A stretch of DNA of 64,000 bases, taken from Gaeumannomyces sp. JS-464 (lineage: Eukaryota; Ascomycota; Sordariomycetes; Magnaporthales; Magnaporthaceae). Position numbers and translations under genes: made by a program. Where the stretch lies: NCBI GenBank assembly GCA_002197995.1, contig NGZR01000001.1, forward strand, positions 1,364,001 to 1,428,000. Direction: 5' to 3'. Below are positions 1-8,993 of the stretch, piece by piece. The notes beneath the pieces were generated by a model. It did no database searches. It had not been told where the DNA came from and saw nothing but the letters and a program-made list of their open reading frames with translations. Numbering within the stretch: the first letter of the stretch is position 1; every line of letters starts with the position of its first letter.

Positions 1-247
1 GCGCCCCTTGATCCGAAATACACAGCAGACACGAATGAATGCCAATGGCGTCTCCCGGTGGCTCGAAGCTGTCCCGCCAAACACGGCCGCTGCCGCTTTC
101 CCCTCCTTGGGCGCGACGGCGACGCGGCGCGACCATCCTTTGAATCGCAAACGACGGCGAGTGTAGCAGCCACGGAGCCCGACGACGATTGCCGACGCCG
201 CCCCCACCTCACACACCTATCCCCCCAATGTCGAGCGCCGTTCCGAC

Positions 248-1619
248 ATGCGAGCACCGTCACCCTCTAAGCGCCGCTGGGGAGCCGACGGGGCGTCCAT
301 ACGCGACGATGACGGCGACGAAGAAGACAGGAGAGAGGAGGAGGGGACGCCGCGTGGCCGTGACGCCCGAAACAAGACGGCGCACCTGCAAATAGAGGAT
401 GATGATGAAGCGCCGGCCTCGACGCGCCGGCCGCCGTCAAGTCTGTCATCCGGGGAAACGCCTGCCAGCAAACGCCAGCACCCGCTCTCGCCCTATGCGC
501 GATATGCGTATGCAGATGGCCGTCGGCTCGGTGAGCATGGAGATGTGCACGTTTTCTGAAGCCGTCCACCCCGTCGACGGCACGTCTCTGCTGCCCATTC
601 AGCTGCAGACAATGGTCCAGGCTTTCGAAAGGATCAATGCCGGGACAGAGCCTTTCATCTCGAGCGACAGGAAGCTGGAGTTGCAACAGTACGCGCTCCA
701 CGACAGCGCCTTTCTCGAGCATGGCGCCGTGGCAGACAGGGACAGAACTCCCTCGCTGGACTGCATTCTCGAATTGCACGCCTCGGCCGCCGAAAGCTAC
801 AGGAAAAACTTTGACGAAGCGGGGTGGAACGTCGCGGTGCATTACCCGCTGCTCCGGCTGGCCCTCCCACGCAAACATTGGAGCGCCAGCATTACGCCCT
901 GGTTCGTTGTTAGCCTTCCGGCCCCGTGCTTCCCGTCCCCAATCCTCCCACGGCCCTGTCGTTAATCCCATTATTTAACCGTTCGCAGCACAACCGCACG
1001 ACTGCTCCGCGACTACTTCCCTATCCGCAGAGCAACCGGCAAGATGGTTGACTTCTGTCTTACGCTCGAGCCGTCCTGGCCCCAGGTCCTCCGCAAGACG
1101 GAGGCAAGCAAAGCCATCGACAGGATCCGCGTAACCCAGCCGGGCCTCTCCATCAACCATTCCAACTACGAGCCCTTCCTCAAGTGGGCCATCGGTTTGA
1201 GCATCGAAACCAAACGCCACGGAGGGAGCTCCGCCAGCGCCGAGGTGCAGCTCGGGGTGTGGCAGGCGGCGCAAATGACGATGCTCCGACGCCAGGTGGA
1301 CGAGCAGCGGAGGACGAAGGCGGGGTCGGCCGTCGCTGCGGAGCACGCCGCCGGGCCAGACCTTTGCGGGCTCGTCTTCCTCCCCACCGTCTACATTGTT
1401 GGCCACGACTGGAAGTTTGCGGCGACCACGTGCGATGCGAGGACCGGCGAGAAGACCTTGTTCACCGAATGTCAGCTGGGGAGCACAAGCAGCATCGCCG
1501 GCATTTATCGCATCATTTGGGGCTTGCGCAAGCTGGCGGCACATTGCGAAACGACCTATTGGGCATGGTACCACGAGCACGTGCTTGGATTGGAAAGCGA
1601 GGCAAGCGGCAGCATTTGA
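248..1619 (+). CDS. PD-(D/E)XK nuclease-like domain protein, N-terminal frame broken
   Basis: Two exons fit: 248-901 and 989-1619, with an 87-bp intron (weak donor GTTCGT, acceptor TTCGCAG) that joins in phase 2 to give '...ITPC|TTARLL...'. The C-terminal half has the pattern of the fungal PD-(D/E)XK nuclease-like family: 'KMVDFCL' with the acidic residue, 'SIETK' as the E-x-K motif, then 'AEVQLGVWQAAQ', 'GHDWKF' and 'GIYRIIWGLRKL'. The N-terminus starts MRAPSPSKRRWGADG and is charged and disordered, as is usual in this family. Between about 480 and 515 the reading frame moves by one base, with no credible intron, so the gene is either a recent pseudogene or carries an indel error. If the frame-2 start is wrong, a model could begin at 399. 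The family is abundant in accessory parts of Sordariomycete genomes and its role is unknown; the domain assignment is from motifs only. Confidence 0.7.
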
Positions 1620-2499
1620 TAAAAAAACGGTTGGAAACGAAGTAGCTCTGTCATGCGTCGTCAATACGAGAAAGAAGGCGAGTGTCGCTTCAGTTGCGAT
1701 ACAGCCATGGAGTGAAACATCCCCCTCCTTCCCCCCCTCCATTGTCCATGGCGCCGTCGCATCATGCGCCGTAGCAAACCAACCCGTGGGTTGACCCATG
1801 TCGGAATTTGTGCCGTAACCCCCGTCGAAGCATCATCAACCCAAACGCCCGACCGTCAAGAACAACAGCATTAGCCATCAAATCCGGGTGGCTGGCCAGA
1901 AATCCTTCTACTCGCCCAGGGTCCTTTTTGGCCGGCGAAGCTGGTCCTGGACTTGCGCCAACGTAAAAAATAAAAATAAAATAAAAAAAAAGCCCGATTG
2001 CTTCGGATCTTGCACCGGGAAATCACCCCTCGCGGCCCGTTGAGACGCGTCGCATAAAAGTAAGCGCTGCTGTCGTAGACGCACACACGTTCTCGGTCGA
2101 GTTGTGGCCCATGATGCTGCTCGCGACGCTGCCCCTGGCTGCCTGCCGCTCCTCCGGGCAAACCCCCGTGCTTGAGGACCGCATAGTGGGTGGGGTCTCT
2201 CCTCTATTCTCCGCCGGTTCTCCTCGTCCCCCCGGATCTTCTGCTGTCTGGCGTCTTCGATCTTCTGTTGGCGCTTTTTCCACGCCGCCTTCTTTCGCTG
2301 CTGCTTGGTGGGACGGCTGGGCTGGCCAGTGATCTCCTGAGGCATGATGCGCGCGCGACGATTTTGTTGAGGGCGGATCCCAAAGGTGAAGGGATTTTGA
2401 GCGTGGAGGTTGAGCGTGGAGGTCGAGCGTGGATTCTGAGAGCAGAATCCGGGCGCAGATTTTGGCGGGAGGAAGGCAACAAGTCCCGTGGGCAGGGGG
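1620..2499. other. Gene-poor accessory DNA, no supported gene
   Basis: I see no intact gene. Around 1950-2000 there is an A-rich stretch. On the minus strand near 2250-2345 a Lys/Arg/Gln-rich stretch (TKQQRKKAAWKKRQQK) reads openly, but it has no recognisable start, partner exon or family. The segment borders a copy of the repeat described at 2500. Confidence 0.4.
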
Positions 2500-2604
2500 G
2501 TGATCCGGGAAGGGAAGGAGCGCTCGCGGGCTGTTGCTCAGCTTGTACTGCACCTTGCAGATCTCCATCAACCGGGCGTCAACCTTTGGGAGGTTGGACC
2601 GCTG
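2500..2604 (-). repeat. Unnamed repeat R, copy 1 (truncated)
   Basis: About 105 bp nearly identical to 8078-8228. Shared blocks include GGAGCGCTCGCG, GCTGTTGCTCAG and CCATCAACCGGGCGTCAACC. Read on the minus strand it encodes 'SNLPKVDARLMEI', the same peptide seen in the other copies. It lies directly upstream of the polyketide synthase fragment at 2640. Confidence 0.75.
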
Positions 2605-2631
2605 GACGACTGGGCTGGCTAGTGGCGTCCT

Positions 2632-2895
2632 AAAGCATAGTGGGCTTGTGCGGGACGAAAACGAGCGTCTTTTGGACATGATGCTTGGAAACGGTTTCTT
2701 CGGCATGCGCCTCTCAGACGTGCAATACCTCCTCGAGCTCGCCATGGCCGACCCCGTCGAAGCCAAGACCGAGCGGACGCTCCGGCTCCCGGCATAGGTG
2801 GTCACCGCTCTTGGAACGGGCGGGCTGACCCTGCAAAACGGCACGCCGAGCCCGCAATGGACGAACTCTGGCCTGTTTGAATATCTGAATCGGTC
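2632..2895 (+). pseudogene. Highly reducing polyketide synthase fragment (post-ketoreductase linker)
   Basis: The plus-strand frame reads 'GLVRDENERLLDMMLGNG' (2644 on), 'FFGMRLSDVQYLLELAMAD', then a TAG stop at about 2797, then 'VVTALGTGGLTLQNGTPSP' and 'QWTNSGLFEYLNRSW'. This is the typical stretch between the ketoreductase domain and the terminal acyl carrier domain of fungal HR-PKSs: a Gly-Tyr/Phe segment, a helix ending in 'LLELA', a Thr-Gly segment and a Trp/Leu-Phe motif. No start, intron border or adjoining PKS domain is present, so it is a relic. The stop replaces the Gln expected in 'LPAQVVT', a CAG to TAG change of the type made by repeat-induced point mutation. A second piece of what is probably the same gene lies at 7770-8050. 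Confidence 0.75.
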
Positions 2896-3619
2896 CTGGT
2901 CCTAGGAAGTCGCAGCCAGTCCTTTTGGGCTTTGGGTTTGGAGGGCTGTGATTGCCGCTGGCCACAAAAAAAGGAAGTTGCTCCCAACTGGTCGATCCTG
3001 CTGCTTTTGGTTTATCGGCTGGCATGGAGGATCACTGGAAACATCAAGCTCCATAGTACAGCCAGTCTCCAACAGCCCGGCTCTGGCCACAGTCACATCA
3101 TCCAAAGCGACAAATGCAGCCGTGTCCTGGTGGGTGCTCGCAGCCCCCCAAACGCCGCCACTCCTCTCTCGGCGCCGCAAAGCTCAAGTGGGATAAGAAT
3201 AGGACCTCGAAGTGCATATACATCGACGACATTAACGAGGAGATCTGGCCACGCCTATTATTACCTACCTGGGCAGAAGAGTGCACACAAAAACTCGGCC
3301 GAAGCTCCCACACGTCAAGTCGCCGTGACTGCTCTCGCTCTCTTGGCACACCTAACGACCTCTCCTCTTCTACGCCCAACAACAGCGCCTTGCACGGCAT
3401 GTGGCCATCGGCATAATCCCACCAGTCACGAGCGCTGGGCACAGATTCCTTCCGTCGAAGAACGCCCACGCGCTGCAGCCAACCGCACTGAGGACGAAGC
3501 CCGAGAACACGCTGAGCGCCTGGCCCGCGAGCGCCGTTGTCTGCTGGCCCTGGCTCGCTCGCCCGGGGAGTATCTTGGAGCACCTGGTGGATGCATGACC
3601 TCCCCATCGCAGGCGCCTT
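2896..3619. other. Decayed accessory DNA between PKS relic and repeat R
   Basis: Both strands have moderate open frames, but none has recognisable motifs, consistent exon borders or a family signature. I call no gene here. Confidence 0.4.
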
Positions 3620-4215
3620 GCCGGCAAACGGGCCAGCGCTCGTTGCTGTATCTCGACAGCAACCGCCGTCAGATGAAGTATCCGGCCGGAAGAACATCGA
3701 CTGCCAGGAGCTGATCCAGACATGTTTTGTCTTCGCCACCGAGTTTGGCCAGCGCCAAGCAGGCCTTTCCTCGACACCATTGAACGCACCTAAATCCGTT
3801 TATCGAACAGCGGTCCAACCTCCCAGAGGCTGGCGCCCGGTTAATGGAAATCCGCGAGGTGCAGTACAAGCTGAGCAACACGTAAGCATTCCTCTGCTTC
3901 CATGATGATCGCATATTTTCTTTTTACTCTATATGTTAACGTAATCCGTTTCCTTCCCTACAGATTCATGGACAGCGTGGAGATCATCCGCAAGAACACA
4001 AGAGGGCTCGACTGTCAGGAGCTGATCCAGACGTGTCTTGTCTTCGCCACCAAGTTCGGCCAGCGCTCGCTGCTGTATCTCGACAGCAACCGCCGCTAGA
4101 TGATCGCGCGGAGGAACACAAAAGGGCTCGACTGTCAGCAGCTGATCCAGGCGTGTTTTGTCTTCACCGCCGAGTTCGGCCAGCGCTCGCTGCTGCCGAC
4201 CGCAGCCGCCGTCAG
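3620..4215 (+). repeat. Repeat R, most complete copy, with internal tandem units and a possible intron
   Basis: The unit includes a gene-like segment: 'SAKQAFLDTIERT', 'QRSNLPEAGARLMEIREVQ', 'YKLSNT', a possible 83-bp intron (GTAAGC at about 3882 to CTACAG at about 3962), then 'FMDSVEIIRKNTRGLDCQEL' and 'IQTCLVFATKFGQRSLLYL'. The block 'LDCQELIQ..FVFATEFGQRSLLYLDSNRR' of about 110-120 bp occurs three times here (about 3630-3760, 4008-4100, 4128-4200), each copy diverged and separated by stops. The opposite orientation of the first half occurs at 2500-2604 and 8078-8302. The peptide is not one I can name. It looks like a decayed multicopy gene, not a known transposase. Confidence 0.65.
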
Positions 4216-4564
4216 ATGAATAATCTCAAGGAAAAAGCCTCGCCAAACCATTGCGGCGTGTGCGCTTTCGCCAGATCGACGATGATGCCGGGATGTAGTC
4301 CCGGAAACGATGTTCCAGGAATCGCGCTACGGCCTATTTACTCTCCCGCCACTTCGTCATCAAACTCTCGGTGACGTTTGATTCTTCGTCTAGATGCATA
4401 TCCAGCCCCTCCAGCCAGCACCCTTTCGGCAGCTAGAAGCAAGGTCAGGGTCTCCCGCCCACCTTCGCGGGGGCATTTCAGTCAATGCCTGTCGAGCATC
4501 CGCCCCTCCCTTCCGCCGGCCTCGGCGCGGCTTCTCCGGACCGAGACCGGTCCAGACCGCGACC

Positions 4565-4689
4565 ATGACCGGACCAAACCTCCCCAGATTGCCCGAGGAG
4601 ATCCTCCTTCAGGGTTGTCACGGGCTGGCCGGCATTCTTCCTTTCCGCCCTGGCCGGCGTTTCCCTAGCGGTGGGGATTGCCGCCGGTA
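4565..4689 (+). pseudogene. Possible F-box protein start, truncated
   Basis: An ATG at 4565 begins MTGPNLPRLPEEILLQ, which resembles the opening 'LPxEIL' turn of an F-box. It runs only about 40 residues to a stop at 4689, with no second exon that I can see. F-box fragments are common in fungal accessory DNA. The match is a few residues long, so this is a weak call. Confidence 0.25.
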
Positions 4690-5777
4690 ATGCTGCCTGG
4701 GGGCCACAGTGGGCTGTTGGTGCGGTGTCGTTTTATCGATTGGGGGTTTGATAATAATCAAGATGTCTGCCCATTCGAACTAGTTCGTTATCGATGGCCT
4801 ACAGCTTGAGGACCCAGTATGGCCATGACTGATCCTGGAAACCAACATTTTCATGATCTGGACACAACCGGAGCGCCAATGGATGCCCGCTGGGAGTTTG
4901 ACAGCGACATGGGGGCACCACGCAGCGGATCTGGACTTTGGACCTTTTGAGCTGGCAAGTCCTCCATTCACACTGCTCCTGCCTACACCGCTTTCTAATT
5001 TACCGCTTGACTGCTAACGTAAATCCTTTGCTAGTTCTGGGCGGGTGGAAAAATGGCTGGAGGTGCCCATGTGGACTTGACGCGAGGGGCACGCAAACCG
5101 CCGCCGCAACAGCAACAGCAGGGACAGCCGCAGGAGCAGCAGCCGCAGCCGGCCGAGGAGGGCCCCGACGATATGTCTCTCGTTGGACCTGAACCCGCCT
5201 TCCGGGGGCGAGGGCGGCGAGGGTGAGGACGAGGGCGAGGCTCGCGGCCCCCGCCCCCGTACGAGAGCCCCCATCACCGCCCCGGACCTCCTTCGGCGAG
5301 TCCAGGCCCAATTATTCTCCTTCGTCTCTTGCCGCTGCTAGGGCTACTACTATCACCGGGTTTTCCTTCGTTAAAAAGCTACGCAAACGTTTTGTCGTAC
5401 ATCTTGTAGCTGCGGCAGCCTTGGCACTATTTCGAGCCTCCCAGGCCGGGATTCGAAGACGACGGGACCTCCCTGCGTTCTTATTGATATGTTTACCTGT
5501 AATACCACCTCCCGCCTTTCCGCCATGGCCTCCCAAGGCTCCAACAAGCTTGTTATTCGAACCCTGGAGTTTGAAGGCCCTGGCGTGGCCTTGGCCGACC
5601 CCGGGCACATCTCCCGGGAATGGGGATCAAGCTCTCACTAAACGCATAGACAGCCGTCTAACACCAACGTCGAGCAGCTGCTTGCCGAAGCCTACGATCG
5701 ATACTGCGATGGCGACTTCGAACCAACTCTCGAAACGGCCGACGACATCCCACAACCAATGCCGTTCGGCTTCCCGG
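4690..5777. other. Accessory DNA with Q/P-rich and R/P-rich low-complexity open frames
   Basis: Around 5055-5215 a plus-strand frame reads MAGGAHVDLTRGARKPPPQ followed by Gln runs, preceded by what could be a GC-AG intron (GCAAGT near 4958, TGCTAG near 5034). Around 5690-5790 another frame reads 'NVEQLLAEAYDRYCDGDFEP'. These may be pieces of decayed genes. I could not assemble a start-to-stop model and recognise no family. Confidence 0.3.
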
Positions 5778-5918
5778 GAATGTTTGGCATGCCATGCCAC
5801 AGGGCGGCGATGCGGCTGCCAACCCTTTCACTGTCCTCTTCGCCCCCCAGGAATATTTGGCATGCCATAAGGCGGCGATGCGGCCGCCAACCCCTCCGCT
5901 GTCCTTTTCGCCCCCCAG
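5778..5918 (+). repeat. Tandem duplication, 73 bp + 68 bp
   Basis: Unit one (5778-5850) and unit two (5851-5918) both run GAAT[G/A]TTTGGCATGCCAT ... GGCGGCGATGCGG ... TTCGCCCCCCAG. They differ by about ten substitutions and a 5-bp length difference, so it is an old direct duplication. It interrupts an open plus-strand frame that otherwise continues on both sides. Confidence 0.75.
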
Positions 5919-6934
5919 GCGGGCGACCCCCCGAATACGCCTATGCACGACGGAGAAAATAACCCCACGATCAACCTGGATACTTGCAAGGACTACATAT
6001 CAATTCTCGCTCGCGGACAAAACCCGCCGTTTGCAGTTCACCCTGGCCCAGGTTTGGACAGAAATGCTTGCATTGTTTTCGAATTCCATTATGTTTGTCA
6101 ATGTTGCGGGGAAGAAAAAAATAAAAATATATTCCCATCTCTGTTTTGTTAACCACAGCGCTATTTCTGTGCTATCGAAGGATCCATACCACGTCATCTT
6201 ATGCTCCACGAAAAAGATAGTCAACTCAACTAGGCTGGGACAAACAATAGGACGGCGAGCCCCTTGTGCAAAGCATCTAACACGAACCGAAGTAATCCGA
6301 AACGCAAGACCGGTCCAACAAACATAGGTATGCACATCGGGGACAAACGCCACTTTTTACTTGCGCTGGAATGTTTTTCCTTACTTTTTTTTCTGAACAG
6401 GCCTGAAACATACGCCTGCGCCGCCAGCCTTGCAAAACCCCTTAAGGGAAAGAATCCGATATCTTCCAACAAGGCCCTAGAAAAAAGGGTTCAATCTTGC
6501 CTTCGCATATACAGCGGTCGTGGACGGTCTGTATCTCTCCGATGTGCTCGACGCTCGCTGGGCGGAGGCAGCAGGTAACGTCGGGCTCGAAGCTTGGGCG
6601 GATCGCGGGCATCAGACAAATGTAGTAAGGGGCAGCAGAGGGCTGGGCTGAAGTATTTTGGCGGCCAGCAGAGCTTCAAACGTTTTCTGGGCACATCCCA
6701 TAACGAGCGTCCGCCTTGGGAATTTTCCAGCATGGGTGTTTAACACACCAGCATTGTGCACAGGCACAGGCAGGGCAGCGTGATGAGGCTGTGGGACTTT
6801 GGTTTGATCTTGCCGTGCAGGCTGGTGACTGGTGAAGAGTAGAAGAGTGGTCGCCAAGCAGCCGGCCCGAACCAAACATCGATAAGCCTCTGACCGTCGT
6901 CCATGCCGCCGTCGGCGCCGCGTTGGTGTTGTCT

Positions 6935-6935
<1 letters not shown>
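5919..6935. other. No supported gene
   Basis: Plus-strand frames around 5950-6150 ('TCKDYISILARGQNPPFA') are open for about 200 bp but have no recognised family or start. The rest holds nothing I can identify. Confidence 0.35.

Positions 6936-6971
<36 letters not shown>
6936..6971 (+). repeat. Poly-G run, 36 nt
   Basis: Uninterrupted G from 6936 to 6971, flanked by GTTGTCTC and CTCGCCTAG. It is the longest G run in the window and could form G-quadruplexes. Its true length is uncertain, since such runs are hard to sequence. Confidence 0.95.
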
Positions 6972-7046
6972 CTCGCCTAGCCTTTGGTAAAGGCTTTGGT
7001 TGTTTCGACGCAGCTCAAGTCTCCTCGTTCGAACCCCTCTAGCAGC

Positions 7047-7493
7047 TCAGCGACGTCGGTCGCATTGCTGCCCCCGTCCTCTGCCCCCCCTGTATATATC
7101 CGTCATCAACCTGTCTTTTTTTGCCCTCCGTACCACCGTATCAGGCCCATGGGCAAGCGTGGAGATCATCCGGAAGAACACGGCGGCACCCTGGTCATCC
7201 TTCTTCTCTTCCTTGTCCTTGTTGTCGTGACCTTTAGACTTGGTCATGTCGGCCGGCCAATTCTTGGCGATCCATTCCGCCTCATCGGCGACGTCGTCCA
7301 TAAACTTGCGGTTGACCAGTATGCGATGGCGATTTCGAATTTTAGTAATGTTTTGTTGCTTGGATATTATCGCCTTCGAAAAAAAAAAAAAAGTCCCGGA
7401 ATGACTGGTTCAAATCGAATGGGCGATTACCTCGTCGTTTACGTCGTCCTTGACAATCACCAACTTGTTGGAGTTGGAGTCGGATGAGGACAT
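7047..7493 (-). CDS. Possible small hypothetical protein, two exons
   Basis: On the minus strand an ATG at 7493 gives MSSSDSNSNKLVIVKDDVND. A donor GTAATC at about 7430 and an acceptor CCGCAAG at about 7304 join in phase 0 to 'FMDDVADEAEWIAKNW', followed by a Lys/Asp/Glu-rich stretch. The intron contains a T run. The downstream end is unclear because the frame runs into a sequence matching the repeat R peptide 'VEIIRKNT' on the other strand, which suggests the 3' end is interrupted. No family is recognised. It may be a relic. Confidence 0.3.
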
Positions 7494-7769
7494 CGTGATT
7501 CTGTGCCTTGCTTACAAGTTAGCCCTGAGCCCCCGGCAGCCTGCATCGTCAGGTAGATAGAGTTCACTGGAAAGGTAGGACCTAAGTACCTACCAATGTG
7601 GTTGTCATGACCTTTGTTTGGTTCATTCGGCCGTGGCGGCGGTGCTTGCGAGTCTGGGCGTGGCCGAATCATTGCGCACCTTAGGCACGGCGCAAAGCGA
7701 AAAACTTGGCAAAATCTGCTGGGGAGCGGCGAAAGGAGAATATCAAGTGGCGGGCGGCCTTCCGTCCCC

Positions 7770-8050
7770 CCACCCCCAAGGCAATGGGGTCCTGGAATTT
7801 ACACCGCTGCCTGCCGGACGATATGGACTTTTTCTTTTTCCTTTCCAGCGCCCTCAGGTGTCCTGAGCAACCGCGGGCAAGCCAACTATGCGGCGGGAAA
7901 CACCTTCCAGGACGCTTTGCAGAGTACCGACAGTTCCAACAGCAGACCGCCTCCGGAAACCGAGATAATGCCAGACGGAACATCTCGCTGGACCTCGGCC
8001 TCGTGCTCGAGGCGGGCGTGGTGGCCGATTGGCTGGCCGCGGGCGAACAC
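7770..8050 (+). pseudogene. Polyketide synthase ketoreductase domain fragment
   Basis: The plus strand encodes, across two one-base frame breaks, 'GSWNLHRCLPDDMDFFFFLS', 'SGVLSNRGQANYAAGNTFQD', 'EYRQFQQQTASGNRDNA' and 'ISLDLGLVLEAGVVADW'. The 'F.FLSS..G..G..GQANYAAGNTF.DAL' pattern is the core of the ketoreductase (Rossmann) domain of highly reducing PKSs, including the active-site Ser/Tyr/Asn region. It lacks the NADPH-binding start and is cut at its 3' end by repeat R. The frame breaks (near 7853 and 7920) fit the loss of single C and G bases. It seems to be the segment that directly precedes the fragment at 2632, now 5 kb away and in swapped order. Confidence 0.8.
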
Positions 8051-8077
8051 CGGCCGGATCCGGACCCCCGGGGGGTG

Positions 8078-8302
8078 GTCATCCGGGAAGAGGAGCGCTC
8101 GCGAGCTGTTGCTCAGTTTGTATTGGGCTTTGCGGATCTCAGTTTGTACTGCACCTCGCGGGTCTCAGTTTGTACTGCGCCTTGCGGGTCTCCATCAACC
8201 GGGCGTCAACCTTCGGGAGGTTGGACCGCTGCTCAATAAGCAGATCTAGGTGCGTTCGACCGCCCATAATGATGTCGAGGAAAGACTTGCTTGGCGCTGG
8301 CC
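8078..8302 (-). repeat. Repeat R, copy 3
   Basis: Minus-strand peptide 'SKSFLDIIMGGRTHLDLL' then 'IEQRSNLPKVDARLMETRK' matches the plus-strand copy at 3757-3880 and the copy at 2500. Inside it a unit of about 26 bp starting CTCAGTTTGTACTGC is repeated three times (8112-8190). It abuts the ketoreductase fragment exactly where homology to the PKS stops. Confidence 0.75.
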
Positions 8303-8782
8303 AGGCGCGTCTGCGGGCCTGCCAGCGACGCGAAGGCCGGCAGAAGCGGGAGATGGTGCTACACCACAGATTCTGTGTTTGTTGTTTGGCGTTATGTAGA
8401 CACCTAAAGGTATCTATGCGTCTGACACCATCCAAAAGAAGCACAGACATTGTGCTGTTTGTGGTTGGGGCGGATTCCAGCACCCGGCTTTGCCCCACCT
8501 AGGTTCGTGATCCATCTCCCCGCCTTCCCCTGGATGCAATGCATGTATGTGTGTGCAAAGGCAAGAACTCCCGACGCCAACAATAGGTACCTACCTACCT
8601 ATCTAGGTAATCACATCCCCAAAAACTTGGGGCACGCACAAGAAGCACGGGGAAGAGCAGGACGGGAAGCAGACACGCGAGGTTCCCAAACGTGAAAGCC
8701 ATAGAAAATAGCAAAGCAGCAGCGCTTAAAAATAAAAAATAAACAAGTAGTATTAGCGCTAGCTGTAACGAAAGCGAAACGG
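8303..8782. other. Intergenic, no gene seen
   Basis: It contains an ACCT/AGGT microsatellite near 8586-8612. The last part is probably the 3' region of the minus-strand gene that ends at 8783. Confidence 0.5.
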
Positions 8783-8959
8783 TTATTTGGCGTCTTCGTC
8801 AGAGACAACCACCGGAGGCCGCTTGAGCTCCTGCCCGGCGCGGCCCGCCACCACCCCTGGGTCACCGCGTCGTCGTCCTGGTCCATCCAGGCCGACACGC
8901 CCTCGTCGTCCTCGTAGCCCGCGTCCTCGTCGTCGTCGTCGGCCGCGTAGGCGCTGCCC

Positions 8960-8993
<34 letters not shown>

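Noticed and set aside
7700..8300. A polyketide biosynthetic gene cluster
   Set aside because: Only about 550 bp of PKS sequence in two broken pieces, without tailoring enzymes, transporter or regulator.
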